Shown piece by piece: positions 1 through 12,700 of a stretch of 64,000 nt of DNA (its first letter is position 1; every line of letters starts with the position of its first letter). Under the pieces are notes generated by a model that was given only the letters and a program-made list of their open reading frames with translations, did not search any database and was not told where the DNA came from. Made by a program: the position numbers and the translations under genes. Source of the DNA: Phascolarctos cinereus (Eukaryota; Chordata; Mammalia; Diprotodontia; Phascolarctidae); NCBI RefSeq assembly GCF_002099425.1, contig NW_018344004.1, positions 4,243,501 through 4,307,500 on the forward strand, given 5' to 3'.

Positions 1-80
1 CAAATTTGGCCTCAAACACATAACACTTACTAGCTGTGTGACCCTGTGTGACCAATTGCCTTATATTAAAAATAAAAAAA
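1..80 (+). mobile_element. WSINE1-like SINE, 3' part
   Basis: Starts inside the element: cctcaaacac then acacttactagctgtgtgac, a caattgcctt segment and an A-rich tail. The double 'acacttactagctgtgtgac ... caattgcc' ending is the WSINE1 type I know from Australian marsupials. Cut by the window edge. Confidence 0.65.
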
Positions 81-717
81 GTAGGAAGGATTGGAAAAAT
101 GGGGAAGGTGTTTTAGAGGAAGGAATCTGTTTTGTCTCAGCTGAGGTTTTCAAGTTGCTTTTATTTATCCCTTTTTCTCCAACTGAGTTCTACCTCATTA
201 GTTTTTCTAAACTATTAGCAACATTTGGCAACTTACTGTACATGGAAGTGAGGGAGAGGGAAATTCAAAGATGCCTGAAGTTCCCATCCTGAGAGACTGG
301 AAAAATGTTGGTACCTTCAGCAAAAATGGGAAGGTTATCAAGATGGAGCATGTTTTGCACGTCAGATTTGTTTGGTTTTAGATGTATCAAGTTTGAAGTA
401 TTGGCCAGATATTTAAGTAGAGCTGCACTGCAGGGAGAAGGAAACCAGGGATTAGGGAAGAGATCAAGACTTGGCTACAGATTTGAAAGTCTTCTCCAGA
501 AACGTGGAGTGGATAAAATTTCAGTGGAAAAAGAATACAGAGAAGAGATGCTTACATAAAGGTGATAAGAGAAGGAAAAGAAACCAGCCATTGGTCACAT
601 TGTTCAGTGAGATAGGAGGAGTGAGAAAGCAGTGTCATGGAAACCAAGGGAGTAGAAAGAATCAAGAAGTACAAATGGTCCCCAACATCAAATCAGTCAA
701 AATGCCGTAAATGCGCT

Positions 718-960
718 GAGTGCTGGTGGTACAAAGAAAAGCAAAAACAATCCCTGCTGTCAAGAAGCTCTGATCCTAATGAAGAAGACCACATGTAAAT
801 AATAAGATACATACAGAATAGATGGAGAAGAATCTCAAAGGGAAGGCACTAGACATTGGAGTGACTGGGAAAATCCTATTGCAGAAGAAGGGATTTGAGC
901 TCAGAAGGAAGCAACAGATTTGGTAGGTAAGCCATTGGTTCACTGGTGACCTTTGGAAAG
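718..960 (+). repeat. Old interspersed repeat, family not named
   Basis: Contains the string pattern tgctggtggtacaaagaaaa, 'caatccctgctgtcaagaagctc', 'atctcaaagggaaggcacta'. This resembles a mammalian dispersed repeat also seen near 9173, 15780, 32345, 38095 and 43730. I cannot say whether it is LTR-type. Confidence 0.4.
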
Positions 961-1214
961 AGCAGTTTTCAATAGAATGGTGAGATTGGAAGACTTTATG
1001 TGGATGGTAAGGAAATTGGAGGCATCATATGGACACTGTCCATCTTAGACAGTTTAGTAGCAAAATGACCAAGCGGCAGAGCAAGTATTATAGCTTGAAG
1101 AATGGTATCTGGGTCAAGAGAAGTTTTTTTGTTTGTTAGAACAGGGATGATCTGACATGTTTGTATGGAAATATTGAAGATAAGGTACAAAGCCAGAAGG
1201 ACATGACTAATGGA

Positions 1215-1475
1215 ATGATTGGTGAGGTGACATTGGACTTGGAGTCAGGAAGACCTGAGTTGAAATCCTGCCTCAGACACATAATAGCTTTGTGATCCTG
1301 TGCAAATCGCTTAACCTCTCCCAGACTCAGGGTCCTCATCTGCAAAATCTGGATGTTACTGTCTACTTCACAGAGTTGTTATGAGGCTCAGATGAGGTGA
1401 TATACATAAAGTACTTTGTAAACCTTAAAATGCTGTATATAGAAATGCTGGCTATAATAATTATTATTATTAACA
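1215..1475 (+). mobile_element. MIR-like SINE
   Basis: Shows, in order, ggagtcaggaagacctgagt, a cctcagacac core, gcttaacctctcc, a tcctcatctgcaaaat block, 'agttgttatgaggctcagatgag' and an ATT-rich tail. This is the full-length MIR-type layout. Confidence 0.75.
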
Positions 1476-2221
1476 GGTCCTAGAAAACATGGGATGGAGT
1501 AGAAAGGGTTACAGGTGGGGATGCTCATCTTATCCTCTCAGACATGAAAATTCGAGTAGAAGACACAGGGAAGTTTTGAGGTATAGATGTAGAAAGATGA
1601 AGACACTAGGGTGAATCTCCCTGATTACACATTGCAGTAAAATTTAAGGTCATCTGTAAAAAGGGAGGAGAGCAGATGTTGGGGTTGTGCATCTTGAGGT
1701 TTAGAACAGCTGCTGTGGGGGATATGCCAGGGAGTTAGTAATGCACTTATAATGGATCCTGTCAGCATTGCTTGGGGACATCCTGTAGTATTGCTCTTCT
1801 TCTCTGGAGTTGAAGGGAAGAAAGTAGATAAGGGAGGCGATCTAAGGGTGGTATTATCAGGTAGGAATCATTAAATCCTTATAAGGTGAAGGATTCAAGG
1901 GGGGAGCAAAGGTGTAACATTGAAATGCCTCACTATAGGTTCAGAACTGTCAAAGGTCAATGGGAGAAAGATCCAAGAAGGCACGCTGAGAACAGATAAC
2001 AAGTTTAGGAGTAGATGAGGGTGGGAAGACTGCAGGTTGTGGCCGGAGAAGAAAATACTGAAAAACAAAACAAAACCCCAAGATTTTAGAGATTGAGTTG
2101 CTTCCTAAATAGTGAGCTCAGTGCAGGGAATGATAATCCTAGTAGATGTCAAAAGGACAGAAATGGAAGTCATAGTGGCTGAGCAGGTAAAGGAATTGAG
2201 AGACTAAGGGATGTTGGGAGG

Positions 2222-2380
2222 GCCATCATTTTTTTTTTTTTTTGGCCAGGCAATGGGGTTAAGTGATTTGCCCAGGGTCACACAGCTAGTAAATATTATG
2301 TGTCTGAGGCCGGATTTGAACTCAGGTCCTCCTGAATCCAGGGCCAGTGCTTTATCCACTGTACCACCTAGCTGCCCCAA
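2222..2380 (-). mobile_element. WSINE1-like SINE, near full length
   Basis: Poly-T at 2230-2243, then ggccaggcaatggggttaag, cccagggtcacacagctagt, ggatttgaactcaggtcctc and a box ending ccacctagctgcccc: a reversed WSINE1-like element. Flanks agggc..tcatcattttt on both sides look like an imperfect target-site duplication. Confidence 0.75.
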
Positions 2381-2697
2381 GGGCGAGTCATCATTTTTAA
2401 CATTATTATTATCAAGGATGATGGTGGGATAGAAGGGAGAGAAGAAAGTAAGCTGAGTCTTGACATCATTGAGGAAAGTGAGAGAGCATCCTGAAGGTTA
2501 TGGTAGCAGCAAGCGTCAGGAGAAAAAAAGGTGTAAAGGTGTAATGAACTTCAAAGGAGCAGTATTTGTTGAGTAATCATCCTCATCAGCTGTACAGTAA
2601 CAGATGTGTGTTATTGTGGTTAAAGTGTGGTTTAGATGTAACACTCAGCAGGCATAAGAGGCCTTCTGTATCCAGTGTTGAGGAGACTGTATATTTA

Positions 2698-2740
2698 GCA
2701 CACGCACACACGCGTGCGCACACACACACCCACACTCCCT
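2698..2740. repeat. CA/CG-rich microsatellite
   Basis: Alternating purine-pyrimidine tract with CACA, CGCGTGCGCA and ACACACAC, in the first intron part. Confidence 0.85.
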
Positions 2741-3095
2741 TGTAAGTATTGAATAGGCAGCCGAATAGACAGGTTACAGTGAGATGCCCTGGGCATATGT
2801 GAATATCATTCTTTAATTTGTGGCCACAGCTGCTGTTTGCAGAGATCCTTGATTTTGGCACCTCTCACTTTTTAACCCTCTGTTGGCTGAAATTCAGTCT
2901 TTGTTCCAAAAGAGCCAGCCGATTACTGATTGCTGATGGTGAAGTTGGATTCCGTGTTGCTGTTGCAGTCCATAATTATGCTGCATTGCCAGGGGTTATG
3001 ATATAGTGAGTCTTGTAGTATTGCTGGTACCTACTTCAACTTGAATTCATTCATGCTGCCAAAGAATGGTGCGAGTCTGAAGATGCTACTCTTCA

Positions 3096-3420
3096 CACCA
3101 GGAGTTGCCAACCTATGGCACACGTGGTACAAAAGATGACTTTTTTCCATGGTAGGTGTGGTTGGCATTGGAGATTTCTAAAAAACCTTTCCCGTAAAGC
3201 TCTCTTGCTCTCAGGGCCCATTGCTCCTGTCGTGTCTGGATGACAGGCAACTGTCATACTAATTCTATTTCTCCCTTAGGCTCCTCTGCTATCCGCAGAT
3301 TTTCCCCTTAAAAAGGTTCAGATGGAGCCTGATGTTTGTGATTGTGAATTCTTGTTTAGACCTGGCCCTCTCTGGAGGTCTGTCTGGCCCATCATAGCCA
3401 AATGTGGAAACCAGTCCTGG
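3096..3420 (+). mobile_element. Possible hAT-like DNA transposon fragment
   Basis: Begins ggagttgccaacctatggca, a start I associate with a dispersed hAT-like family in marsupials. It continues with 'ggcccattgctcctg' and 'ctctggaggtctgtctgg'. No right-hand inverted repeat is visible. Confidence 0.3.
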
Positions 3421-3551
3421 CTATCAGTATCTTTGGTTTACAGGGTCTGAGTGAGACAAAATAGAAGGTAAAGGACAAAGGAGAAAAACTTGTGGAATTT
3501 GAGAGAAAGGTGATTGACGTTCTATTATTTGCCTCTTTTTTTTTTCTCCAG

Positions 3552-3650
3552 ATCTCTTAGAAAAGTCCCGTGTAGTTAAGCAGCCAAGAGGCGAAAGGAA
3601 CTTCCACATTTTCTATCAGCTCCTGTCGGGAGCCTCGGAAGATCTGCTTC
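3552..3650 (+). CDS. MYO1B: MYO1B exon 1 of window (motor)
   Basis: 99 bases, entered in the middle of a codon (two bases complete the Tyr of ...SNY) and left after one base of the next codon. It reads [16 protein letters not shown] then [16 protein letters not shown]. This is the motor segment just after switch I, with the conserved FHIFYQLL helix. The acceptor is a T-rich tract ending cag; the donor is GTAAGT. The preceding exon is not in the window. Confidence 0.96.
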
Positions 3651-6600
3651 GTAAGTATTTGTCTTCCTAGTGAAGCTGCCACAGTTAGCAATCACCTTGA
3701 GAGTGTCCATGATTTCCACCCACTTTCTTATTTCCCTTGAATTTTCATATGCAGCTTCTCAAGTGGGCTCACTTTGTTGCCATTGAGTTACCGTTAGGTG
3801 GAAGAGGTGATAGAATGAGTGAGGGAGGCATGGTGGAAGGGAGTTGAACCCAAGCACCTTACTGATGACACCCTGCATGTTTGCGTTTATGACCCATTAG
3901 ATAAACTCAAACTGGAGCGGGATTTTAGCAGATATAACTACTTGAGCCTGGACTCTGCCAAGGTGAACGGAGTGGATGATGCAGCAAATTTCAGAACAGT
4001 TAGGGTAAGTACTCCTATCTATAATGACAGATATCCCAACCCTGTGTCTCTGAAACTGACATCGGTGATGTCTATGGAAAACCCAGATTGTTTGTAAGAT
4101 ACAAAATTCTAGGGTGGTAAGTTGTTATAAGAATTCTTCAGCTTTTTAAAAAATTATTTATTTTTGTCTAAATTGATGATTTCATCATGAGTGGTAATGG
4201 AATTGGTGAAATTCCCCCTCCATCTATGAAAGTTAGAAGCTCCTCTATAATTTAGGGTTTTAAAGAGCTGCCTGGGGAAGGTAAGGAACTTGCTGCAGTC
4301 ACTCATATAGATTTTGTCAGAGGCTAAACTCGAACTCTGGACTTCTTGATTTCGAGTCTTTTCCTGTATCCACTGCCATGCTGCCCCCCCCCTTCTTGCT
4401 TTATTAACTCAAATTAATTCCATGCTGTAAGGGTGGCCATTTCAATAGCATTATCACTATAAAAAAGGAGTAAGACATTTCCTTCTTAAATTACCCTGAG
4501 GTTCTAGTCTTTGAGAACTACTGAGCATTGAATCATAGGCTCAGTTATCAAATTTAGAGCTGGAAGGGACCTTTAAGGCCACAGAATCTAAACCTCTCAT
4601 CTTATAGATGAAATTAAGGTAGAGAGAGGTTAACTGAATTACTGAGGTGTTTGGGGCAGAAATTGAACCCAAAATTTGTTGGACTCAAAAGTCCAACACT
4701 CTTTCTACTATTCTTAAGTTCCATATGTTTTCACAGTCAAAATCGAGTGATTCAGTTCCAAGGCAGAGTATACGAGAAAAATTTTATGACGGTAGAAATG
4801 AAAAGACTTGGCAACAGATTGGATATGGGAGTGGGGTGGCTAAGAGTGTGTAGTGGAGGATGATACCTATGTTGTGAGTGATTAGGAGCATGATGGTACT
4901 CTTAACAGGGATAGAGGAGTTTGGAAAGCTCATATTTTTCCATTGCATCTGCCCCTAATGTGTATTTCTTTTCTGAAATGACTTCTCTTTAGTTAATGAA
5001 AATCACATGCTTCCTTTTCCCAGAATGCCATGCAGATTGTGGGCTTTATGGATCATGAAGCCCAGTCCGTCTTGGAAGTAATAGCAGCAGTGTTAAAACT
5101 GGGGAACATTGAGTTCAAGCCTGAATCTCGAGTGAATGGCTTAGATGAAAGCAAAATCAAAGATAAAAATGGTAAGTCAGTGAACTTTTGTGTGGCAAGT
5201 TTGCTTTGAACTTCTGCCCAGTTTTAAGTCTCAGACATGCAATTTACCTATATTTTTTGGTAGCTCCATCTGAATGTTAGTTCACCTGGTATTTAAGCTG
5301 CACCTAAATGTAATCCAAAGTAAATTCTGAGCATATATGAATGCTTGGAAAAAAGTCAGTTGGAATGAATTGGTAGTAGAAGCTGATGGAGAAAGCAGTT
5401 AAAATTCTTATGATTTCTTAGAGTGTGTTATGCAATATGCAGAGTCACATTCTGGGTTTTTGTTTGTTTGTTTAGTTTAGTTTTGGTTTTTTTTTCCACA
5501 GAGCTAAAGGAAATTTGTGAGTTGACGGGCATAGATCAGTCAGTCCTAGAAAGGGCATTCAGCTTCCGAACAGTTGAAGCCAAACAGGAGAAAGTTTCAA
5601 CAACACTAAATGTGGCTCAGGTAAAATCCCAAATCCCGACTGAATTCCCTTGTTGTCTAAGTAAGGAGAGTGGTTTTGCTGCCTTTTGTTTACTTTAATT
5701 TTCATGAACATGGTGGGCATGTGTGTCCAACGGCAAAGATAGTCCAATATAGTAGTCTCCATAGCCTTTATATATGGTGTCAGTTTTATTTGTGTGTTTC
5801 TTTAAACAAAACCTTATTTAAATCAGCTTTGCATTTCATTTTTTTCCTCACTTAATCAGACCAAGAACTGTAAGCATGACTTTAGTTTTCTCTCACAAAA
5901 AGGATGTTAAAGTGAATGTTTCCTTTATGTGCTGCTGAGCTATTCTTTCTCATAGTGGCACTACTAACTGCATGTTTCAGTGTTTTTTTTGTTTCTTTCT
6001 AACAATGGTAGTAATAATAATGATAATGATCTTCTGTGCTTGTAGAGCACCTTTTCTGTTTCAAAGTACATTCACATGCGTGATATAATTTGACCTTCAT
6101 TGTGTTCAAAATAGGGAGTACAGGTATTCTTATCCTCATTTTAAAAATGAAGGAAACTAAGATAGAGGTTGTGTCTCTTGCCCAGTTTCTCACTAGCCAG
6201 CAGACTAGAGCAGAGCAGAGCTAGACCCAGGGTTTCCTATCAGCTTTTGCTTAGTCTTTATATATGCTTTAGTCCTTCAGAATAGTGGAATGCAGGGTGG
6301 GGTTCAGCTGCTTGCCTCCATTGGTCAGTCTTCTGCATACTTTCCTATTATATACCTGGAGTAAAGGCAGATTCAGATTACAAGCTTCATACAAGTCCAT
6401 ATTCCTTACAAGATAAATACTCCTTTTTAGTCCCCCCCCAAAAAAAATACATGCTGAGGTTTTGTACATTGTATAAATTAGGGGAGAGTCTTATCTAACA
6501 ACCCCCAAGAAATGTCAACAATATATTTTCCATTAAGAAAAGGTTGGCTATTTCTCATTTTGGGAGAATTATTTTTTATTGTAGTTTTTACTGTGTTTCT

Positions 6601-7440
6601 TACTAGGTGAATTCAGGTTGTAGTCCCCTTTTTCTTATAGGATCATGAAATTAGAGCTTGAAGGAACATTTTCCCTCCTTATTTCTGACATGAAATAGTT
6701 GATAGAATCATAGGCTCAGAATGGAAAGGTAGCTCAGTCTTTAACCAGACCAGCCTTTTTCCCAGAACACAGATTTTTTTTCTTTTTTGGTCTATAGCAT
6801 CTCTAGCTTTGTTTGAAAAAAATCAAGTATAGTGATAGGTTTTTTAAAAAAATGTGTAATGAGTGTTAAAAAAAAATTATGTTTCTACCAATCCTTTTAT
6901 GTCAAGTGGAGGGTTTCTTCTCCCTCCCTTCCCAGTGAGTAAGGAGTTGAATTTATTAACTTTTCCTCATAGCTTGCATTCTTCCAAACTACTGTCATTT
7001 TTTAATGCTCCATAGCTTTCACTCCCTGAAGTATTCAGATCTTTTCTTTGATATGGTGACTCATACGGAATTAGAATTTCAAGCATTGAGTGGTATTGAG
7101 CAATAATCCAGCTTACTCTGACCGGCTCTCAAGGCTGGAACCTTGAGGCTCTCCAAGATAATTTCCCACCATTTCCCAATAAGGACCCGCTACTCAATAT
7201 TTCTTGGTTGGTGCTCCAGACCTCAGCAGATAAATGGACTTTTCCTTTCTCAGACTTCCTCCTTGCCATACTTTCTCCATCCCAAGTCTGTAACCTCTCT
7301 GCCAATCAAGAGCAGCAGACATGCTGTTTTTAACACAAAAACTGATAGTAAAATCCTCCTGCTTAACACTGATTTAAGGAAAGCAATGACTTCACCATAG
7401 GAAGCATTTAACTGAATGTGTGTGTGTATATATATATATG

Positions 7441-7513
<73 letters not shown>

Positions 7514-9704
7514 TCACACACTTGTATGTGAAAAAGACGATAGGAGACCCGAATAAGTTGGAAACTTTCCTACAGATACCTCCCCAAACATACTGCCCCG
7601 AAGCTTTTTTCTCCTAGTTTTCACTTTCTTAAAATATCTTTACCCTTTACTTTTATTTTATGTAGTTTCTTCTATTCCTCTTATATACTCAGTGTCCCCA
7701 ACGTATATCACCTTAAGTCTCAGATTCTATAGCCCTGCACCTTAGCATGACTGAACTTTCTCCTGTGAAGACCCAGTTCTGATTCTGACAGTTGTGTCCT
7801 ACAAGGCCCAGTCTATTTGGCCTTGATTGAATAATCAGGCTTGATGGCTTTTAAAAGCACTTTTGTACCTGTTTTCACAACAACAATGAAAGATAGGCAA
7901 GGTAGATATTAGCCCCGTTTTCCTGATACTGTTCAAGGAAAGCAGTTAGCATGGCACATGTGAATGCTGGTAGGGTGACTGACTTGACTAGAGGTCTGGA
8001 GTGTCAACCAGGAAATAGTGACGTTAATAGTACAATGAGTACTTCCTGGTTCCCCCACTGGAATATCCATTTGTCATAGGTAGGTCACCCATTTGGTACG
8101 TATGACAGATGACAGAATTGTTCTAGCATGGCAGAAGAATTCCAATACTTTTTAGATAGGCTGCTTTCTTTCCTTGTCTTAGACACTTAATAAATCTTTA
8201 TTGATCATTTGATTGATCTGCTGTCCAGATTTTTTCAGCTGCAGAGTATAGATTTCTTTTGTAGAAAACCAAAGTGTCTGTGTATTTTCGGGGACTTGTA
8301 AAACTTTAAACTGTAGAGAGTAAGGAAAGTGAGTACCTATAAAATAGGCCTGATTTTCCTTTTTTCTATTATTGACCTTTGAAACTTAGTAATAATAGCA
8401 ACAATAGTAATAATATTTATAGTGCTGTAAGGTTTGCAGAGTGCTGAACATGTTGTCTCATTTTAGTGTCGCAACAAACCTGTGATATAGATGTTACAGA
8501 AGTGAAGGCTGAGAAAGTCTATGACTTGCCTGGGGTCACACAGCTAGTCAGTGTCTCAGGCAGGATTTAAACTCAGGTCTTCCTGACTCCAAGTCCAGTG
8601 CTCTAACCCACCTACCTTCCCAATCTTAGCATTAAAACTATGAACAGTAGTAAAGGCTTATTTTAACAAAGAAACAAAACCAAGACTCTTATGAATTTAG
8701 GAGATAGTCTTCAGGTAGAAGGTAGGAAACTTATAGAAATCTGTAGTCTATTCCTAAAAAATTTTAGAAAAGAAAGGTATAATTGAAATTTCTTTAAAAC
8801 ATTTCTAGTGGGTATATGTGTTTGTTTTACTTATTGTTTATTCATTTTTTCTTTCTCCACTGCAATTAAACAGTTTTCTTCTCTTCCTCTTTTCTTTTGA
8901 TTTTGTTTTTTTAGGAATAGTCTGATCCTCTGAAGAAAGCTTTGTCTCACTATATATACTAGACCTTTGATGCATCTACTTCCTTTTTTATAGGCCTGGA
9001 AGGATTTCTGTATACAATTAATATATAGTGCATTACATAATAACATATATAAATGTTATCCATTTTTATTATTTCAACATTTAAAAGGGTTTTAGGACCT
9101 AGAGATGGGACCTAGGTTAATGTCAGGTCCAAGCAGTCTACCTTCTCTTTTTGTAGCTGCTACTAAATAATTCATTCATCCAGCAAGCATTTATTAAGTG
9201 CCTACTGTGTTCTAGTCACTGGGGTAGGCACTGGGAATACAAAGTGGAAAAAAACTGAAACCCCTGCCTTCAAGGGGCTTACATTCTATCTAGGCACTGG
9301 TGATTGGAGAATTAGAGGGGCATCAGGATGAGTTTCCTACAGGAGCTGTTACTTCAGCTGAGGGGGATTCTCTGAGGCAGGGGTGAGAAGGAGTGGAGTA
9401 CATTCCAGGCTCGGAGGGTAGCCTGGGCAGAGGCATGGGCAAGGGATTTGAAATGGCCTCTACAGAGAATATTATGCAGGCTGGCTTGACTAGAATGTAA
9501 GGCACATGAAGGAAAGTAAATGTGCGATCAGCCTAGAAAGATAGAATAGAGATTGTGAATGGATTTTTAAAGCCAAATGGAGAAGTCTTTATACTTTGTG
9601 CTAAAGAGGTGGTTCTTAATCTTTTTTCATGTTATGGACCCCTTTGTCACTCTGGTGAAGCCTACAGGCCTTTTCTTAGAATCGTGTTTTAAAATAATTG
9701 ATAG

Positions 9705-9759
<55 letters not shown>

Positions 9760-12700
9760 TCCTATCCAAGAATGTGGATTCCCTGAAATCCATCCAGGGA
9801 CCCCAAGTAAAGAGGCAAGAAATCTATCCATGGACCTCTTTCTAAAGGTAAAAGAGAAGTACTAAATTTCTTTAGCAAAAGATGAAATAGTCATACTTGT
9901 GCTTTAAGAATGTTATTTTGGTACCTGTGTGGAGAGGGGATTAGAGAAGTGAGACTGGAGACAGAGAAAGGAATTAAGAGGCTGGTCCAAGCTAGAGGTA
10001 ATAAGGGCCTGAACTAAGGCAGTTATCTTAGGTACCGAGAGACACTGTGGAGGCAGAAGAGACAGAAGGGTAGCTTAGTGGTTAGAATGCAAGTCTTGGA
10101 GTCAGGAAGGCCTGAGTTTAAATCTTTCCTCAAATACTTACAGCTGTGGAAACTGGTCAAGTCACTTAACCTTTCCCATACTCAGTTTCCTCATTTTTAA
10201 AATGGGAATAATTATAGTACAGGGTTCTTGTGAGAATCAAATGAGATAATATATGTAAAATGTTTTTCTGACTTAAGATGTTAAAAGGTTTGCTGCTGCT
10301 GCTGAGACATGGCATTTCACTAGGTTTAGACAGGGAAGGAAGAGTAGTAGCCTCTTATAATAAAGGCACATAGCAATTAGTTATTTCAGGTATTGATAAC
10401 TGAGAAAAACAGGGACGTCCTATAATGTTTACTTATGGTTTTTATGAAATAAAATAATCTTTAAAAATTTAAGCAACATAAATTAGTCAAATTCATTTCT
10501 TAATAACTATGAAGTACTTGTACCCCTGGAACATGTTATAGAAATAAAAACTTCCAGGGACAAATGTTGTACCTTGTTGCTGAGATAAACTCTGATTGTC
10601 CCCCTCTTTACATACATGTGCATTGGCTCTGTCCCCCTCTTTACATACGTGTGCATTGGCTTCTGACCTTTCTTCCAGGTTCTGTTCTGAAAGATCTTGC
10701 TGTTCTAACAGATCCTGTTTGTTGGTGTTATTGCTGGGGTCTTTTAGCATCACTTTAATTCCAATAGCTTAGCATATATTTAGCTTCTAGTTAGAATACA
10801 GGCATTTTTAAATACCTGGTTAGCTCTTCTCTGCTCATCATAATGTGTATTAAAGACAAACAAGGTCTAGTTTTTCCTGGCATTAGCCCAACCAGAGTTC
10901 TAGGATGCAGGACATGGTGGTTGTTGCTTGCCTGCTTCCTATCTTCCTGTTAGATCTAAATTGTGTTCTTAAGGTAAGCCCTGTGATTTTACTGTTTATC
11001 TGAGAAATTGCTAATTCCTAAGGATCCTAAGGATCTCTGCATGCATCTGGAAGGAAATAAAAATCTTTTTAAAGGGGCCAGATTCCTTCTGCCTAGTTTT
11101 AAACAGTTAAACATGTTTTCTCATAATGCCTATGAAAGTAGCGATTGTAGTAATTGTATATGTTTATTTTTAATAGGCTTATTATGCCCGAGATGCCCTG
11201 GCTAAGAACCTTTATAGCAGGTTGTTCTCTTGGCTGGTGAATCGAATCAATGAAAGCATCAAGGTAATAACTGTGTTTGAATGTAAATAAATCTGTTGTT
11301 ATAACGATGGAAACTTTAAGGTACCAGTGGATTAAATATTAATAATTCCAATTTAAGTAAATTAAACCTAATATTTTCTTCGGTAATCAGCATTTTTAAA
11401 AAAATAGTTTTATGGAGATTGGTTTAAAAGAGACTTGATTGGCATATGAATGAAAGCATTTGTTAAACACTTGCTATATACAAGTCACAGTTTCAGTAAA
11501 TAGCTGAAATACGCTTTTTATTTTTGTATTTCAGTATCAAAATATTTAAAAATAGTTATTATTAATGCAATTAGTAAAAGAAGCAATAGACTGAATGGGT
11601 TTTAGAAAATTTGGATTCTGGCCCTTCCTGCTGCTAACCAGCTCTGTGACCTTTAGCAAATCACTTAGCTTGTTTGTACTTTTATCAGTAAAATAAGGAG
11701 GGGAGGGAGTTTTATTCTGAGCCAAGAGTAGGAAAAAGCAGGAGAAACAGCCAGCTGCCTAGAGCACAGCAGGTAGAGAGTTGAGTGTAGCAAGCTCCAC
11801 ATTTTATTATAATATAATGCATGGTTTTTTTAGTGCTAGAAAGGTCTACTTTCCATGGCATATAGGAAGAATTTATCTTGTAAGTCTTAAATTGTGGTGA
11901 AGGCTTAACGTCTCTGATATATAGTAACATGAGGCACACGATTTTAAAACCTTTCATTGAACGTGCAGATGTGTTGTTGTATATCTCTTGTTTGGAGCCA
12001 GGAGCCTAAGAGACTCTTCTAGCTCTAAAATGCTATAAATCTGTTTTATTAAATTAAGAACTTTTATGTCACATGGACTGACTTACCTACCAATAAAATT
12101 TCTGAAAGAATCATTGCTGATTTATAATCTTTTTCAATGCACTTAACAAATTAATCTCATGTCCTTCATTACTGTTATATTCTTTGTAAAGAAAACCATG
12201 GGGTAATGAATTCATGTGATTTGTCTGTAGACCTCATTTTTCTTTGTTAATTTGATGGTAATCATTTATTTCATGCTGAAATTACAACTCTTGTTTCTTA
12301 AGGCCCAAACAAAAGTGAGAAAGAAGGTTATGGGAGTTTTGGATATTTACGGCTTTGAGATTTTTGAGGTAAGTTGGCTGAGAATTAAATTATTGGAGGG
12401 TAAATTCAGAATATCCCTTAATGTCCATTAGCCTCAGGTCTGAGTATACCATGAGCAGATTTAGTGTAGGATTTTCCTAAAGTTAAGCACTACCATGTTG
12501 ACTGCAATGCTGTTCTTAAACAATTCATTCTTAGAATAGCAAATAAATTTTAAAAGCACAGATTCAAACTTTGTACTGTGATCATGCACCTACAGACTAC
12601 CTAGATATTTATAGCATGCTAGTTTGTATGTGTATTTCTATAATTCATGGGAGAAGAAGGCAGTATGAGACTATGGAAAGAACACCAGCTTGAAAAGTAG

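Larger units (their letters stand above)
1..3551. other. Partial MYO1B intron upstream of exon 1
   Basis: No exon found; the expected preceding coding piece (GKYMDI... region) is absent. It holds a WSINE1-like tail at 1-80, old repeat sequence at about 718-960, a MIR-like SINE at 1215-1475, a reversed WSINE1-like copy at 2222-2380, a CA/CG-rich microsatellite at 2698-2740, and a possible hAT-like piece near 3096. The rest shows nothing I can name. Confidence 0.7.
5621..11176. other. Intron 4 contents
   Basis: 5.6 kb. Reversed MIR-like copies at about 6019-6245 and 8388-8625, compound CA/TC microsatellite 7416-7521, old repeat 9173-9600, hAT-like element 9607-9848 containing a TG microsatellite, MIR-like SINE 10065-10295, and a 33-base tandem duplication 10598-10663. 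The remainder is AT-rich with no recognisable content. Confidence 0.65.

Noticed and set aside
1215-1345. tRNA-like boxes in SINE heads, considered as tRNA genes
   Set aside because: Every copy continues into SINE body and tail and the cloverleaf is decayed. They are tRNA-derived SINEs, not tRNA genes.
7416-7521. Repeat block considered as an array with spacers
   Set aside because: Plain dinucleotide repeat without spacers; CRISPR arrays are not expected in a vertebrate genome.
7250-7617. His/Thr-rich or Cys/Val-rich frames at 7250-7617, 9577-9786 and 18606-19060
   Set aside because: They are translations of CA/TG/TC microsatellites.
10493-10753. 86-codon minus-strand frame with a repeated NAHVCKEGD peptide
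   Set aside because: The repeat comes from the 33-base tandem duplication and there is no gene structure around it.
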